A stretch of 64,000 bases of DNA from SAR202 cluster bacterium (GTDB taxonomy: Bacteria > Chloroflexota > Dehalococcoidia > Lucifugimonadales > Lucifugimonadaceae), in the NCBI GenBank assembly GCA_009392215.1, contig VFGZ01000051.1, positions 1 through 64,000 of the forward strand, given 5' to 3'. The notes beneath the pieces were generated by a model that was not told the origin of the DNA, ran no database searches, and saw only the letters and a program-made list of their open reading frames with translations. This document shows positions 9,418-17,353 of this stretch, one piece after another. The stretch's first letter is position 1; each line of letters opens with the position of its first letter. Made by a program: the position numbers and the translations under genes.

Positions 9418-10395
9418 TTAGTCCTTTGAGGCGATGTCTTGTTTTTCCTCAATTGATCCAGGAAACACCTTGGACAAAATTATTGCGAAGGTGAATATTG
9501 AAGAAATCACAATTAACGATAGGAACGGGGATTCCATAATTAAAGGCAGATGGAACTCAAAGGTGTGGGCGGCTTCCTCAAGTAACATTTTCAACCCTAT
9601 TAGCACAAGCACTAGGGCTAAACCGTATTGTAGGAATCGGAATATCCGCACAAGACCTGATAGTAAGAAGAACAAAGGCCTTAGCCCTAAGACCGCCATT
9701 GCATTTGAGCTCCACACAACGAAGGGGTCTTTTGTGATGCCAAAAACAGTAGGTATCGAATCAATAGCAAAAATTATGTCAGTGGTTGCAAGTGCCAAAA
9801 TTACCAGCAGGAATGGGGTCGCTGCCTTTGTGCCATTTGGTAGGCGCTTGAAGAAATTATGTCCATGGAATTCATCCGTCACTGGCATTAATCGCCTGAA
9901 TACACGGACGATAGGGTTTTGTCCGGGATCTACTTCAGAATCACCCAGAAAAGCGATTTTGTAACCTGTGTAAATTAGGAAAGCGCCTAGAACGAAAAGT
10001 ACCCAAGAGAATGCGCTAATTAAACTGAGCCCAATAGCGATAAAAATTGCCCTAGCAATCAGCGCGCCGATGATTCCGTAGAACAGTGCTCTTAGACGCG
10101 CATTATCCGGCAATCCAAAGTAGGTGAAGATCACCAAGAATACAAAGAGGTTATCGACGCTTAATGCTTTTTCAACGACAAACGCCGTAGCGTAATTGAT
10201 TCCTTGATCGGGAGAACCGACTGTGAAAATCCATATTCCGCATACCGTTGCTACACCCCACCAGAAAGCGGTGAGCCACGCTGCTTGCTTCATGCTTACT
10301 GCACGACTGCCGCGCGTCAAAATTAACAAATCGAAAATTAAAAGCACTGCTAGTACTGCGTTGAAAATCAGCCAATGATTAAAACTTTCGATCAA
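9418..10395 (-). CDS. TerC/Alx family integral membrane protein
   Basis: The 325-residue protein has about 8-9 hydrophobic segments. It carries TerC family signatures: FVVEKALSVDNLFVF and ATTDIIFAIDSIPTVFGIT, the acidic intramembrane residues linked to metal handling, plus FVVWSSNAMAVLGLRPLFF. Members (Alx, YkoY) export manganese or act during metal and protein secretion stress. Its stop lies four bases before the start I favour for the FAD dehydrogenase, so the two are probably co-transcribed. The link between them is unclear. Confidence 0.92.
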   Translation of the reverse strand: MIESFNHWLIFNAVLAVLLIFDLLILTRGSRAVSMKQAAWLTAFWWGVATVCGIWIFTVGSPDQGINYATAFVVEKALSVDNLFVFLVIFTYFGLPDNARLRALFYGIIGALIARAIFIAIGLSLISAFSWVLFVLGAFLIYTGYKIAFLGDSEVDPGQNPIVRVFRRLMPVTDEFHGHNFFKRLPNGTKAATPFLLVILALATTDIIFAIDSIPTVFGITKDPFVVWSSNAMAVLGLRPLFFLLSGLVRIFRFLQYGLALVLVLIGLKMLLEEAAHTFEFHLPLIMESPFLSLIVISSIFTFAIILSKVFPGSIEEKQDIASKD

Positions 10396-10522
10396 AAGAG
10401 ATCTGCCTCTTTAAGCCTAGTAGCCTGTTAATATGGCGCTCTGTCTGGGACTGTGTTTCGACTTACGAACAGCTTCACCTGAGTGCAATACTAAACAGGC
10501 TAACTCAAAGGGGGTTACTGCG

Positions 10523-11365
10523 CTAGCCGGTTTTAGTAATTGTGTAAACCTGTTCTCCACGTGGCGTTTTAACCTTGATTTCATCGCCCAATTTATGGTC
10601 GAGGATTGCTGAACCTACTGGAGATAGGATAGAAATTTTACTGGCAAGTGGGTTTGCTTCATTTGGTTCAACAAGCTGGTATTTGTATACCTTGGTCGAA
10701 ATGGTATCTGTTAGTTCGAATTTCGAGCCGATATGAACACGATCTCTATCTTCATTTTTGGCATCGATGATAACGGCTACCTTTAGAGTAGCTTCAATTT
10801 CTTGTATTTTCCCAACGGCCATGCCTTGGGCTTCTCTAGCTGCTTCAAGTGGAGCGTTTTCGCGTACGTCACCGTCTGCTGCAGCGCGCTGGATATCTTC
10901 GACAATTCGGACACGCTCATTTTGTAGTTGGGTCAATTGTTTTTTCATTTCGTTGTATCCACTTTGGGTTAAGCGGATACTTCGAGTTTGTTCTGGAGTT
11001 GTCGAAACCTTAGAGGCTGACACTCTGGATTTACGGAGTCGGAGATGCTGAGCGAGGTTGACGTCGATATGTTCTTTTTTCTTGAGAAAAGTGAGGAAGA
11101 GTTTTACAGCGCTAAGCCTTTCCGTAGAATCTCTGGTGGCAGTCTTAGCACCGAAAATATCGTTGTACTCTCCTATTTCAGAAGGGACGATCGAGCTTAT
11201 CAACCTATCACCCCCTAGCCACCTAACAAATTTGGCGATTTCTGGTTGCGCGGCTTTTTTGGTTTCTTTCGGCATTTGTCTGACATATACCTGAAACGCT
11301 TCGTTGAGTGAAAGTGATGCATTTTCTTCCTGTGCTTGTTCGGGCGCTTCAGACGTTGTTGCCAT
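10523..11365 (-). CDS. greA: GreA transcript cleavage factor with an N-terminal integrase-type core-binding domain
   Basis: The 280-residue protein is far longer than GreA (about 158). Residues ~128-280 are a complete GreA. The coiled-coil tip reads GDVREN (D166, E169), the residues that hold the catalytic Mg in RNA polymerase. The C-terminal FKBP-like domain follows and includes SPVGSAILDHKLGDEI. Residues ~17-115 look like the SAM-like core-binding domain of tyrosine recombinases (FVRWLGGDRLISSIVPSEI, then ERLSAVKLFLTFL). No recombinase catalytic domain is present. GreA rescues backtracked RNA polymerase. The extra domain may bind DNA or protein. It is divergent from rpmH. Confidence 0.88.
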   Translation of the reverse strand: MATTSEAPEQAQEENASLSLNEAFQVYVRQMPKETKKAAQPEIAKFVRWLGGDRLISSIVPSEIGEYNDIFGAKTATRDSTERLSAVKLFLTFLKKKEHIDVNLAQHLRLRKSRVSASKVSTTPEQTRSIRLTQSGYNEMKKQLTQLQNERVRIVEDIQRAAADGDVRENAPLEAAREAQGMAVGKIQEIEATLKVAVIIDAKNEDRDRVHIGSKFELTDTISTKVYKYQLVEPNEANPLASKISILSPVGSAILDHKLGDEIKVKTPRGEQVYTITKTG

Positions 11366-11486
11366 GTTAGGGTTTACTCCGTAAGAACTAGGGTTAGCCT
11401 GTTTCCCGGGCGGGTTTAGCAGGAGAACAATCCTTTAATGATAGTTATGCTGATTTGACTCTGCAAATAATTGACCCCGTTTTCGT

Positions 11487-11516
11487 TTGACACTCCAACT
11501 GAGGGGAACTTAAAAT
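11487..11516 (+). promoter_or_regulatory. Sigma70-type promoter for rpmH-rnpA-yidD
   Basis: A perfect TTGACA (11487-11492) is followed after 18 bp by TAAAAT (11511-11516), five of six matches to the consensus. It sits 80 bp before the rpmH ATG in the greA/rpmH divergent region (11366-11595). I see nothing else in that 230-bp gap. Confidence 0.6.
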
Positions 11517-11595
11517 TAGTTCTTAATTCATCCCGACATATGACATATTCTCAATATTCTTGCGAATATCTTGTTCAAGGCTTTTTGTTTCTACT

Positions 11596-11733
11596 ATGCC
11601 AAAGCGCACATACCAACCCAAATCTCGCCGTCGCCAACGGGTGCACGGTTTCCGTTCGCGAATGAGTTCTAAGGGTGGTCGTGCGATTCTCGCACGTCGT
11701 CGAGGTAAGGGTAGGATTAAGTTGGCCGTGTAA
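11596..11733 (+). CDS. rpmH: 50S ribosomal protein L34
   Basis: This 45-residue ORF was too short for the track. It reads [20 protein letters not shown] and continues with [18 protein letters not shown]. That is an almost canonical L34, including the MPKRTxQP start and the basic R-R-x-G-R-x-L core. It is the first gene of the rpmH-rnpA-yidD-yidC-jag cluster, with rnpA starting 13 bp after its stop. Confidence 0.97.
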   Translation: MPKRTYQPKSRRRQRVHGFRSRMSSKGGRAILARRRGKGRIKLAV

Positions 11734-11746
11734 AAGGTCAGATTTA

Positions 11747-12109
11747 ATGTCTTTACCTGCCACACAGAGAATTCAGCATCCGGTAGACTTTCGGCGTGTA
11801 TTGGCGAGCGGAAATCGAGTGTCTAATTCTCGTATGAATGTTGTTGCAACCTCTAATAACCGGTCTCGTTCCAGAATAGGTTTGTCTATTAGTAAACGCG
11901 TAGGCTCTGCGGTCACACGTAATTTGATCAAGCGTCGAATTCAAACTGCTTTTGCCAATATTTGTAACGGGGGCGGTTGGGATTTAGTAGTTATAGCTAA
12001 ACCCCCATCTTCTGGCGTTTCGTATGCAGAACTCTGTGCAGATATTCACAGCTTGTCTAATCGATTGGGAATAGAAGTGACTTCATTGGAACAAGAAGTG
12101 GTTGCGTAA
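11747..12109 (+). CDS. rnpA: Ribonuclease P protein component
   Basis: The 120-residue protein component of RNase P assists 5' maturation of tRNAs. It has the RNR motif region SKRVGSAVTRNLIKRRIQ, which contacts the RNA subunit. The ORF track opens at 11675 inside rpmH. I chose the ATG at 11747 (MSLPATQRIQHPVDF), preceded by AAAGG, because the family starts with L-x-x-x-x-F-x-x-V. The stop overlaps the yidD start by one base. Confidence 0.95.
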   Translation: MSLPATQRIQHPVDFRRVLASGNRVSNSRMNVVATSNNRSRSRIGLSISKRVGSAVTRNLIKRRIQTAFANICNGGGWDLVVIAKPPSSGVSYAELCADIHSLSNRLGIEVTSLEQEVVA

Positions 12110-12333
12110 TGAGTGTGTTGTTACTTTCATTAATTCGAATTTATAAAATGACGATTTCACCGTACATGCTAGGACAATGTCGTTTTGATCCGACGTGTTC
12201 TGCGTTTGCCGCTGAAGCAATCGAGACGTGTGGTGTGGTGAGAGGGTCTTGGCTTGCCGTCAAAAGGGTTGTTCGATGTCATCCAGGTGGGTCTCGTGGG
12301 TATGATCCGGTCCCCGAAAAGAAAATCTATTAA
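12109..12333 (+). CDS. yidD: Membrane protein insertion efficiency factor YidD
   Basis: The 74-residue protein has the full YidD signature: LIRIYKMTISPYMLGQCRFDPTCS, with the conserved cysteines, and RVVRCHPGGSRGYDPVP. YidD is a small amphipathic membrane-associated protein that helps YidC-dependent insertion. Its start shares one base with the rnpA stop, which indicates translational coupling. The next 150 bp to the lipoprotein gene hold only inverted and direct repeats. Confidence 0.96.
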   Translation: MSVLLLSLIRIYKMTISPYMLGQCRFDPTCSAFAAEAIETCGVVRGSWLAVKRVVRCHPGGSRGYDPVPEKKIY

Positions 12334-12366
12334 TTCCTATATTTATTCATATTTAGCTAAACCATT

Positions 12367-12472
12367 CCCGTATATCGCCTTCTTTGTAAATCGATACGGG
12401 TTCAAAACTGTCCGGAGGCCAAAACGCCACCGTTAATATTCGATTCAGCTGGTAACAATTACGGACAGCTGG
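12367..12472 (+). repeat. Nested inverted repeats and CAGCTGG direct repeats before the lipoprotein gene
   Basis: CCCGTAT (12367-12373) pairs with ATACGGG (12394-12400). CTGTCCG (12408-12414) pairs with CGGACAG (12462-12468). CAGCTGG occurs twice, at 12446 and 12466, exactly 20 bp apart and just upstream of the ATG at 12484. They could form mRNA structure or an operator. No uridine tract follows, so a terminator is unlikely. Confidence 0.4.
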
Positions 12473-12483
12473 AAAGTAACCAA

Positions 12484-13764
12484 ATGACTATGTCTAATTG
12501 TGGTAGCCAAAAATGGTGGTTGAGGGCGCTTGGCGTCTTTTTCATAATGGCTGCCACAATTGGTTGTGTTAATGACCTAACTCCTCATGGCGGATGGTCA
12601 AGTCCGGTGGTGTCTGACAATAAATTGCTAATTGGTAACGTAGAAGGCAATCTTGTTCGTTTAGACCTAGTGTCAGCGAATTTAGATAGCGGTTGGAGTT
12701 ATCCGAGAGAAGATGGTCTTGGAGCGATCTACTCTGACGTTTTGGTTGTAGACGGTGTGATATATGGTTCTGGCTATACCTGTAGAGGTGATGACTGTGA
12801 AGGGGAAATTTTTGCAGTTGACAATATTGATGGTTTTTCGATTTGGGGTCAGAGCGGACTATCGCTGAAAACAAAATTGATCGGACAATTGGGATTATCC
12901 GACAAAACACTTCTTGTGGGTACTTCAGCATTAGGCGACGAAGATGACGGCGCTGATGGATATCTTTACGCACTTGATGTGACTCCGGGCACTGGGTCTA
13001 TTGTTAAATGGCGGATCCCGCTCGACGGCAATGTTTGGAGTGGGGTTGTGGTCGAAGGGTCCATGGCATATTTGTCTACTATGGCCGGGACTGTTTATGC
13101 CATCAATGTCGCTGAAGGTGAGCCTGGGGATATAGTCGACCAAGACCCTGCCTCACGTATTATTTGGAAATTTGAAAGTGGCAATGCCATTGCGGGCCCA
13201 CTTAATATTGTCGCCGGCAGTGTTTATTTTGGGGACCTTGCAGGCAAGGTTTACAAATTAAATGTTCTTGCTCGAAATGCTGAAGTAAAATCTGCTGAAG
13301 CAAACGTGCATGGCGAAAAGATAGATTTAGCAAACGGTGAGTGGATATTTGATGCGGGTGCATGGGTTTGGGCCAAGCCTGTCAAAGAGGACGGCACATT
13401 GTTTGTATCGGCTTTAGATGGTTCGATACACGCAGTTGATGACTCTACCGGCAACAAAATATGGTCAGCTTCTATCGAGGGGCAAATTGTTTCATCTCCA
13501 ATTTTATTCGATCGTAAGAGAGGTCAGATAAGAGAGCGGGCCCTTGCAGTTCCATCTGGGGATGAGAATGTTTGGGTTATTTCTGTTATTGATGGTCGTG
13601 AATTGGGTGTTTTTGTAACCGAAGAACCGGTCAAATCTTCGCCGTTGGTTCATGAAGGTAATCTTTATGTTCATACTTTGAACGGTCAGCTTAAGTGGTT
13701 CTCGGTAGATGATACGACTCAGCGTGGCTGCATTGATCTCAAGGATGGTGCGCAATGCAATTGA
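12484..13764 (+). CDS. PQQ-type beta-propeller lipoprotein
   Basis: The 426-residue protein has an N-terminal hydrophobic signal ending in AATIGC (likely lipidated cysteine at residue 28). It continues with repeated propeller blades of the PQQ/BamB type. Examples are GGWSSPVVSDNKLLIG, DGSIHAVDDSTGNKIWSAS and KSSPLVHEGNLYVHTLNGQL. It is probably anchored outside the cytoplasmic membrane, where such propellers act as scaffolds. Its place between yidD and yidC suggests a link to membrane protein insertion or folding, but no enzymatic quinone-binding role can be shown. Confidence 0.85.
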   Translation: MTMSNCGSQKWWLRALGVFFIMAATIGCVNDLTPHGGWSSPVVSDNKLLIGNVEGNLVRLDLVSANLDSGWSYPREDGLGAIYSDVLVVDGVIYGSGYTCRGDDCEGEIFAVDNIDGFSIWGQSGLSLKTKLIGQLGLSDKTLLVGTSALGDEDDGADGYLYALDVTPGTGSIVKWRIPLDGNVWSGVVVEGSMAYLSTMAGTVYAINVAEGEPGDIVDQDPASRIIWKFESGNAIAGPLNIVAGSVYFGDLAGKVYKLNVLARNAEVKSAEANVHGEKIDLANGEWIFDAGAWVWAKPVKEDGTLFVSALDGSIHAVDDSTGNKIWSASIEGQIVSSPILFDRKRGQIRERALAVPSGDENVWVISVIDGRELGVFVTEEPVKSSPLVHEGNLYVHTLNGQLKWFSVDDTTQRGCIDLKDGAQCN

Positions 13765-13775
13765 GCACCATCCTT
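13741..13775 (+). terminator. Strong hairpin spanning the stop codon of the propeller lipoprotein gene
   Basis: AAGGATGGTGC (13741-13751) and GCACCATCCTT (13765-13775) form a perfect 11-bp stem. After one mismatch, CAAT/ATTG adds four more pairs around a 3-base loop. The lipoprotein stop codon lies inside the hairpin, and TTAATATTTCC follows. It may end transcription, protect the 3' end, or set the ratio of lipoprotein to YidC, whose ATG lies 36 bp downstream. Confidence 0.65.
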
Positions 13776-13810
13776 AATATTTCCATTACCTTCTTGCCGA
13801 GGACTATTTA

Positions 13811-14785
13811 ATGGAAATTTTTGGCATTTTGTGGCAAGAACTTATCATGCGCCCCATGATCAATAGCCTTGCTTTGCTATACCAGCTTCTGTTTAGTAAC
13901 TTCGGTTTCAGCATCATTGTTTTCACTATTCTTATACGTTTGGCCATGATTCCGTTGACAGTACGTCAGACTCGTCAGATGAAGAAGATGCAGATCATTC
14001 AGCCGAAGATGAAAGCGATTCAGGACAAATACAAAGGCAAATCCGGTGATGCTCGTCGCCAGATGTCATCTGAGACGATGGCTCTTTACAAAGAAGCTGG
14101 AGTCAGTCCGGTTGGATGTCTTGGCCCAATGATTATTCAGATGCCAATTTGGATAGGTTTCTATCGAGCTATTTTGCAAACAATGCCTTCGACACCAGAA
14201 GGGATGGCAAATCTTTCAGCACTGTTTTATAGCTGGAATCCAGCTATTTCCGCAGTGCCATTTAACAGTCAATTTGTGGGTCTCTCACTTGTGGATTTAG
14301 TTTCAGCAGCTAGTTTGCCATGGAATTACGTGTTGCCTGTGGTCGTAGGGGCTTCAATGTTCCTTCAACAAAAGATGACTACGAACCCGACAACAGACCC
14401 TCGACAACGCCAGACTAACCAAATGATGCTGTGGATGATGCCGATAATGTTTGGGGCATTTACGTGGCAGTTCCCAGCCGGTTTGGCGGTTTACATACTG
14501 TTTTCAAACATTGTCGGCGTGGTTATTCAATACTACGTAGGCGGCAAACAACCAATTGAATTGTTTGGTCGATCATTTTTAGGTACCGAACAAACTAAAG
14601 CTGAGCTAATAGCGCAACGTGCAGCGGAAGTTGCAGGATCTAATGTGGATGCGTCTAGCCCGAAGGAGTCAGATCAAAATGGCCAGAGTGAGGAAATTCA
14701 GCGGAAAGACAGTAGACGAGGCGACAGAAATCGCTCTCGACGAAATGGACGTCGAACTAGAAGACGTCGAAATAAGGGTAACTAG
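13811..14785 (+). CDS. yidC: Membrane protein insertase YidC/Oxa1
   Basis: The 324-residue insertase is of the short Gram-positive/Chloroflexi type without the large periplasmic domain. It has the conserved groove arginine region (FTILIRLAMIPLTVRQTRQMKKM), the cytoplasmic coiled hairpin, and later transmembrane segments including MMLWMMPIMFGAFTWQFPAGLAVY. The C-terminal tail is very basic (RRGDRNRSRRNGRRTRRRR) and could touch ribosomes. The last 107 bp are shared with jag in another frame, so the tail sequence is constrained by both genes. Confidence 0.95.
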   Translation: MEIFGILWQELIMRPMINSLALLYQLLFSNFGFSIIVFTILIRLAMIPLTVRQTRQMKKMQIIQPKMKAIQDKYKGKSGDARRQMSSETMALYKEAGVSPVGCLGPMIIQMPIWIGFYRAILQTMPSTPEGMANLSALFYSWNPAISAVPFNSQFVGLSLVDLVSAASLPWNYVLPVVVGASMFLQQKMTTNPTTDPRQRQTNQMMLWMMPIMFGAFTWQFPAGLAVYILFSNIVGVVIQYYVGGKQPIELFGRSFLGTEQTKAELIAQRAAEVAGSNVDASSPKESDQNGQSEEIQRKDSRRGDRNRSRRNGRRTRRRRNKGN

Positions 14786-15638
14786 AACAGGACGTTCTGG
14801 GATACTTGGATTTGGAGGAGAGCTTGCTGAAATTGAGGTTGCATTAGTAGCCGATGGCGGTATCACCGACATAGATGAAAATTTAATCGATCCTACAGAT
14901 GCCGAAGCTGAAACTTCTAAAAAAACCGCTCGTTCTTCTCGGCGCCGTGGGCGTGATAAAAAAGAGCGATCTCGACATAGCGGTAGAGGTAGTGGACGGA
15001 GTGGGGGAGCCTCAAGTCGTTTAGCAGTTTCAACGACTGAAAGAATTTCTGGGTCTGATTCAAAAAACAGACCTGTGGATTCCTCCGACAGCGGTGCTAA
15101 ATCTCATAGTGATTTAGCTGCTGCGCCCAGCGCATCACATTCTGAGCGTAATAAAGAAACTGCGGAGCCAATAATTCGTGAAAAGGATGAAGAGGCAGAG
15201 CAGCTTGTATCAGAACTCATTGATTACTTCCTTGGTGCAATGGGTGTAGTTGCTGATACGTACATTCGCGAGGATGACGAAGGAACGATGACCTTCGAAA
15301 TTGATGGACCTGATGCTGGCCTGTTGATTGGTAGACGAGGAGAGACTCTCCAAGCGCTTCAGTTTATTGTCCGTATGGTTACGAATCGTCAACTTGGTCG
15401 TAAGGCCCATGTTGTAATTGATATAGAAGATTACCGCGAGCGGCGTGTGCAGATGTTACGTCGTCTTGCGAAACGTACAGCTAATCGTGTTGGATCTAGC
15501 GGACGTGAATATACTCTCGAGCCTATGTCACCTGCAGAGCGACGAATTGTCCACATGTCACTTGCGGGACATAATGAAGTTCGTACCGAATCTGAAGGCG
15601 AAGGTAATCAACGTAGGGTAGTGATATTTCCAAAATGA
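14679..15638 (+). CDS. jag: RNA-binding protein Jag/KhpB
   Basis: The ~319-residue protein has a Jag-N domain at residues 1-55 (KTVDEATEIALDEMDVELED). A long low-complexity Ser/Arg/Lys linker follows, then a KH domain with GRRGETLQALQ and a C-terminal R3H domain (ending LAGHNEVRTESEGEG). It binds RNA and, with KhpA, affects cell elongation in Gram-positive bacteria. The track begins at 14619. I prefer the ATG at 14679 because GAAGGAG lies 12 bases upstream and Jag-N starts there. It overlaps yidC by 107 bp. Confidence 0.93.
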   Translation: MARVRKFSGKTVDEATEIALDEMDVELEDVEIRVTRTGRSGILGFGGELAEIEVALVADGGITDIDENLIDPTDAEAETSKKTARSSRRRGRDKKERSRHSGRGSGRSGGASSRLAVSTTERISGSDSKNRPVDSSDSGAKSHSDLAAAPSASHSERNKETAEPIIREKDEEAEQLVSELIDYFLGAMGVVADTYIREDDEGTMTFEIDGPDAGLLIGRRGETLQALQFIVRMVTNRQLGRKAHVVIDIEDYRERRVQMLRRLAKRTANRVGSSGREYTLEPMSPAERRIVHMSLAGHNEVRTESEGEGNQRRVVIFPK

Positions 15639-15836
15639 TGTAGCGTTGGTTTTGAGTTGCTTGATAAGCCCTATTTTAAATATGGCACTTATGGCACTGA
15701 TAAGTTCATTGGGTGTTTGGAGATGTGAAAATTGTGGTTAAGGCGCATTTTTCATAGGTGAAGATATGTGATTTATTTAAAATGAGTGCTAGTGGTGAAA
15801 TTATTGAAGTTATTGGTTGTAGTCTAATTATCGGTA

Positions 15837-16694
15837 ATGTTAAAACATCCAGAATTCCTTGCGATGGGTCACCTTTCGTTCGACGTCAATATCGTTGATG
15901 GAGGATCACCGAGTGATCCTATACCTGGTGGAGCTTCGGCTTATGCCAGTTTGGTTGCACAAAAACATGGGATTTCTTCTGGTATTTTGACTTCAGTGGG
16001 CGATGATTATCCTGTTGTGGAGATGCTTAGTGGAATTGATGTCCGCGGGTCGAAGGTTGAGCACACGTCTTCTTTTGCGAATTACTACGATGGAGATAAT
16101 CGCAATCAGGTGTTATTGGCCTCCGCTAGCAAGATTTTTGAATCCGAAATTCCCGTTGGATGGACGCAACCCGACATCCTCTATGTCAGCCCGTTACTTC
16201 ATGAGCTTCCTACTGATAGTGTTAACTGGTTTGAACCGAAACTGTCTTGCCTGGTGCCTTCAGGTTGGTTGCGTCGATGGGGTCCGGATGGGTTTATAAC
16301 TCATGCTCGAGATCTGCTTCTCCCTCAATTTAAGAAGTGGCATGTCATTGTGGTTTCTGAGGTTGAAATTGCGAATTTGCCTATAGATCAGATCTGCTCA
16401 TTCGGTGAAATTGTTTGTGTTACACGTGGGCAATTCGGTGCGCGAATATGGAAAGCGGGGGATTGGGTTGACATACCGGCGGTTAAGTCAGTACCAGTCG
16501 ACCTTACTGGAGCCGGAGACATTTGGGCGTCGGCGTTTGCAATAGCAATAAGCGATGGCAGGAACATCGAAGATGCTGGACTGTATGCATCAACGGCTTC
16601 TGCTATCGGAATAGAGTCTATTGGGCTTCTTGGATGTCCTTCGCGTACGGAAATAGAAAACAGGCTATCCGATATATATCTATCAAGTACCTGA
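15837..16694 (+). CDS. PfkB-family carbohydrate/nucleoside kinase
   Basis: The 285-residue kinase of the ribokinase family has an N-terminal GGASAYASLVAQ substrate-binding loop. The C-terminal signature DLTGAGDIWASAFA includes the catalytic-base aspartate of GAGD. It probably phosphorylates a sugar, nucleoside or sugar-like alcohol with ATP. The substrate cannot be deduced. It stands alone, 198 bp after jag (no feature seen in that gap), and converges on the thioredoxin gene. Confidence 0.82.
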   Translation: MLKHPEFLAMGHLSFDVNIVDGGSPSDPIPGGASAYASLVAQKHGISSGILTSVGDDYPVVEMLSGIDVRGSKVEHTSSFANYYDGDNRNQVLLASASKIFESEIPVGWTQPDILYVSPLLHELPTDSVNWFEPKLSCLVPSGWLRRWGPDGFITHARDLLLPQFKKWHVIVVSEVEIANLPIDQICSFGEIVCVTRGQFGARIWKAGDWVDIPAVKSVPVDLTGAGDIWASAFAIAISDGRNIEDAGLYASTASAIGIESIGLLGCPSRTEIENRLSDIYLSST

Positions 16695-16699
16695 CATCT

Positions 16700-16733
16700 G
16701 TTTGATTTGAGAAGAAATCAGGCTATTTTATCC
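16700..16733. terminator. Hairpin between convergent genes
   Basis: GTTTGATTT (16700-16708) pairs with AAATCAGGC (16715-16723) as nine pairs, two of them wobbles, around a GAGAAG loop. TATTTTA follows. It sits between the pfkB-type gene and the convergent thioredoxin gene, which fits a bidirectional but modest terminator. Confidence 0.45.
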
Positions 16734-17216
16734 ACTGATTTCAAGTGCTTTTAGTGCTGCTTGTTTATCGAGAAATCCACCTGACTGACGCCAAACTTCT
16801 TCACCGTTATGACCGAGTACTATGAAAGTTGGCGTTACGTATGCTCTGTATCTGCGTATGAGTTGATATGAAATTGGATCTTGTATGTTTACTTTCAAAA
16901 TAAGGGCATCGTCTTTGATTGAACCTTCAAGACTTTTGACGATGGGCTCTGATGCTAGGCAGGCTGTACAAGTATTCGAGAAGAACTCTACGAATACCGG
17001 CTGGCCTGAACTGATGATTGCCTCGGCTTGGGATTCAGTCTCTACAGAGCTGTCACCCGGCTGGAGACTAAATAGAACAATTAGCCCGATTACTACTACC
17101 GAGAAGTAGAGAGCGGTTCGTTTTTGCCAATTACGGACTGGCACTAGCACAGTTATGGCAATAATTATGATGGGGATTATAAAAATTGCTGAATAGTAAT
17201 TAATAAATTCGATCAA
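16728..17216 (-). CDS. Membrane-anchored thioredoxin-like protein
   Basis: The 162-residue protein has two N-terminal hydrophobic segments (about residues 7-26 and 34-51). A thioredoxin fold follows with active site C83-T-A-C86 and a cis-proline region VTPTFIVL. The second half would face outside if the short loop between the segments is cytoplasmic. It probably reduces or exchanges disulfides on exported proteins or cytochrome c apoprotein. No ccd or ccm genes are beside it, so the partner is unknown. Confidence 0.82.
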   Translation of the reverse strand: MIEFINYYSAIFIIPIIIIAITVLVPVRNWQKRTALYFSVVVIGLIVLFSLQPGDSSVETESQAEAIISSGQPVFVEFFSNTCTACLASEPIVKSLEGSIKDDALILKVNIQDPISYQLIRRYRAYVTPTFIVLGHNGEEVWRQSGGFLDKQAALKALEISG

Positions 17217-17353
17217 TCATGATCCTGATTTGATTTTTCAAACTATTTCAAACAATGAAAACGCAACGATGCTCATTAACAAAACGGTTTGATCTTTTAC
17301 ATTAAATGTTCAGTATCTTAACGGCTTTATATTTCTTTTGAGGCTAATTCCCG

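Noticed and set aside
9434-9964. 176-residue plus-strand ORF
   Set aside because: It is antisense to terC, which has clear family motifs. Its composition is typical of a shadow frame.
11366-11595. Possible replication origin near rpmH
   Set aside because: dnaA is not adjacent and I see no cluster of DnaA boxes. The neighbour is greA.
15690-15705. ATGGCACT repeat after jag
   Set aside because: Two adjacent octamers only, with no structure or position that suggests function.
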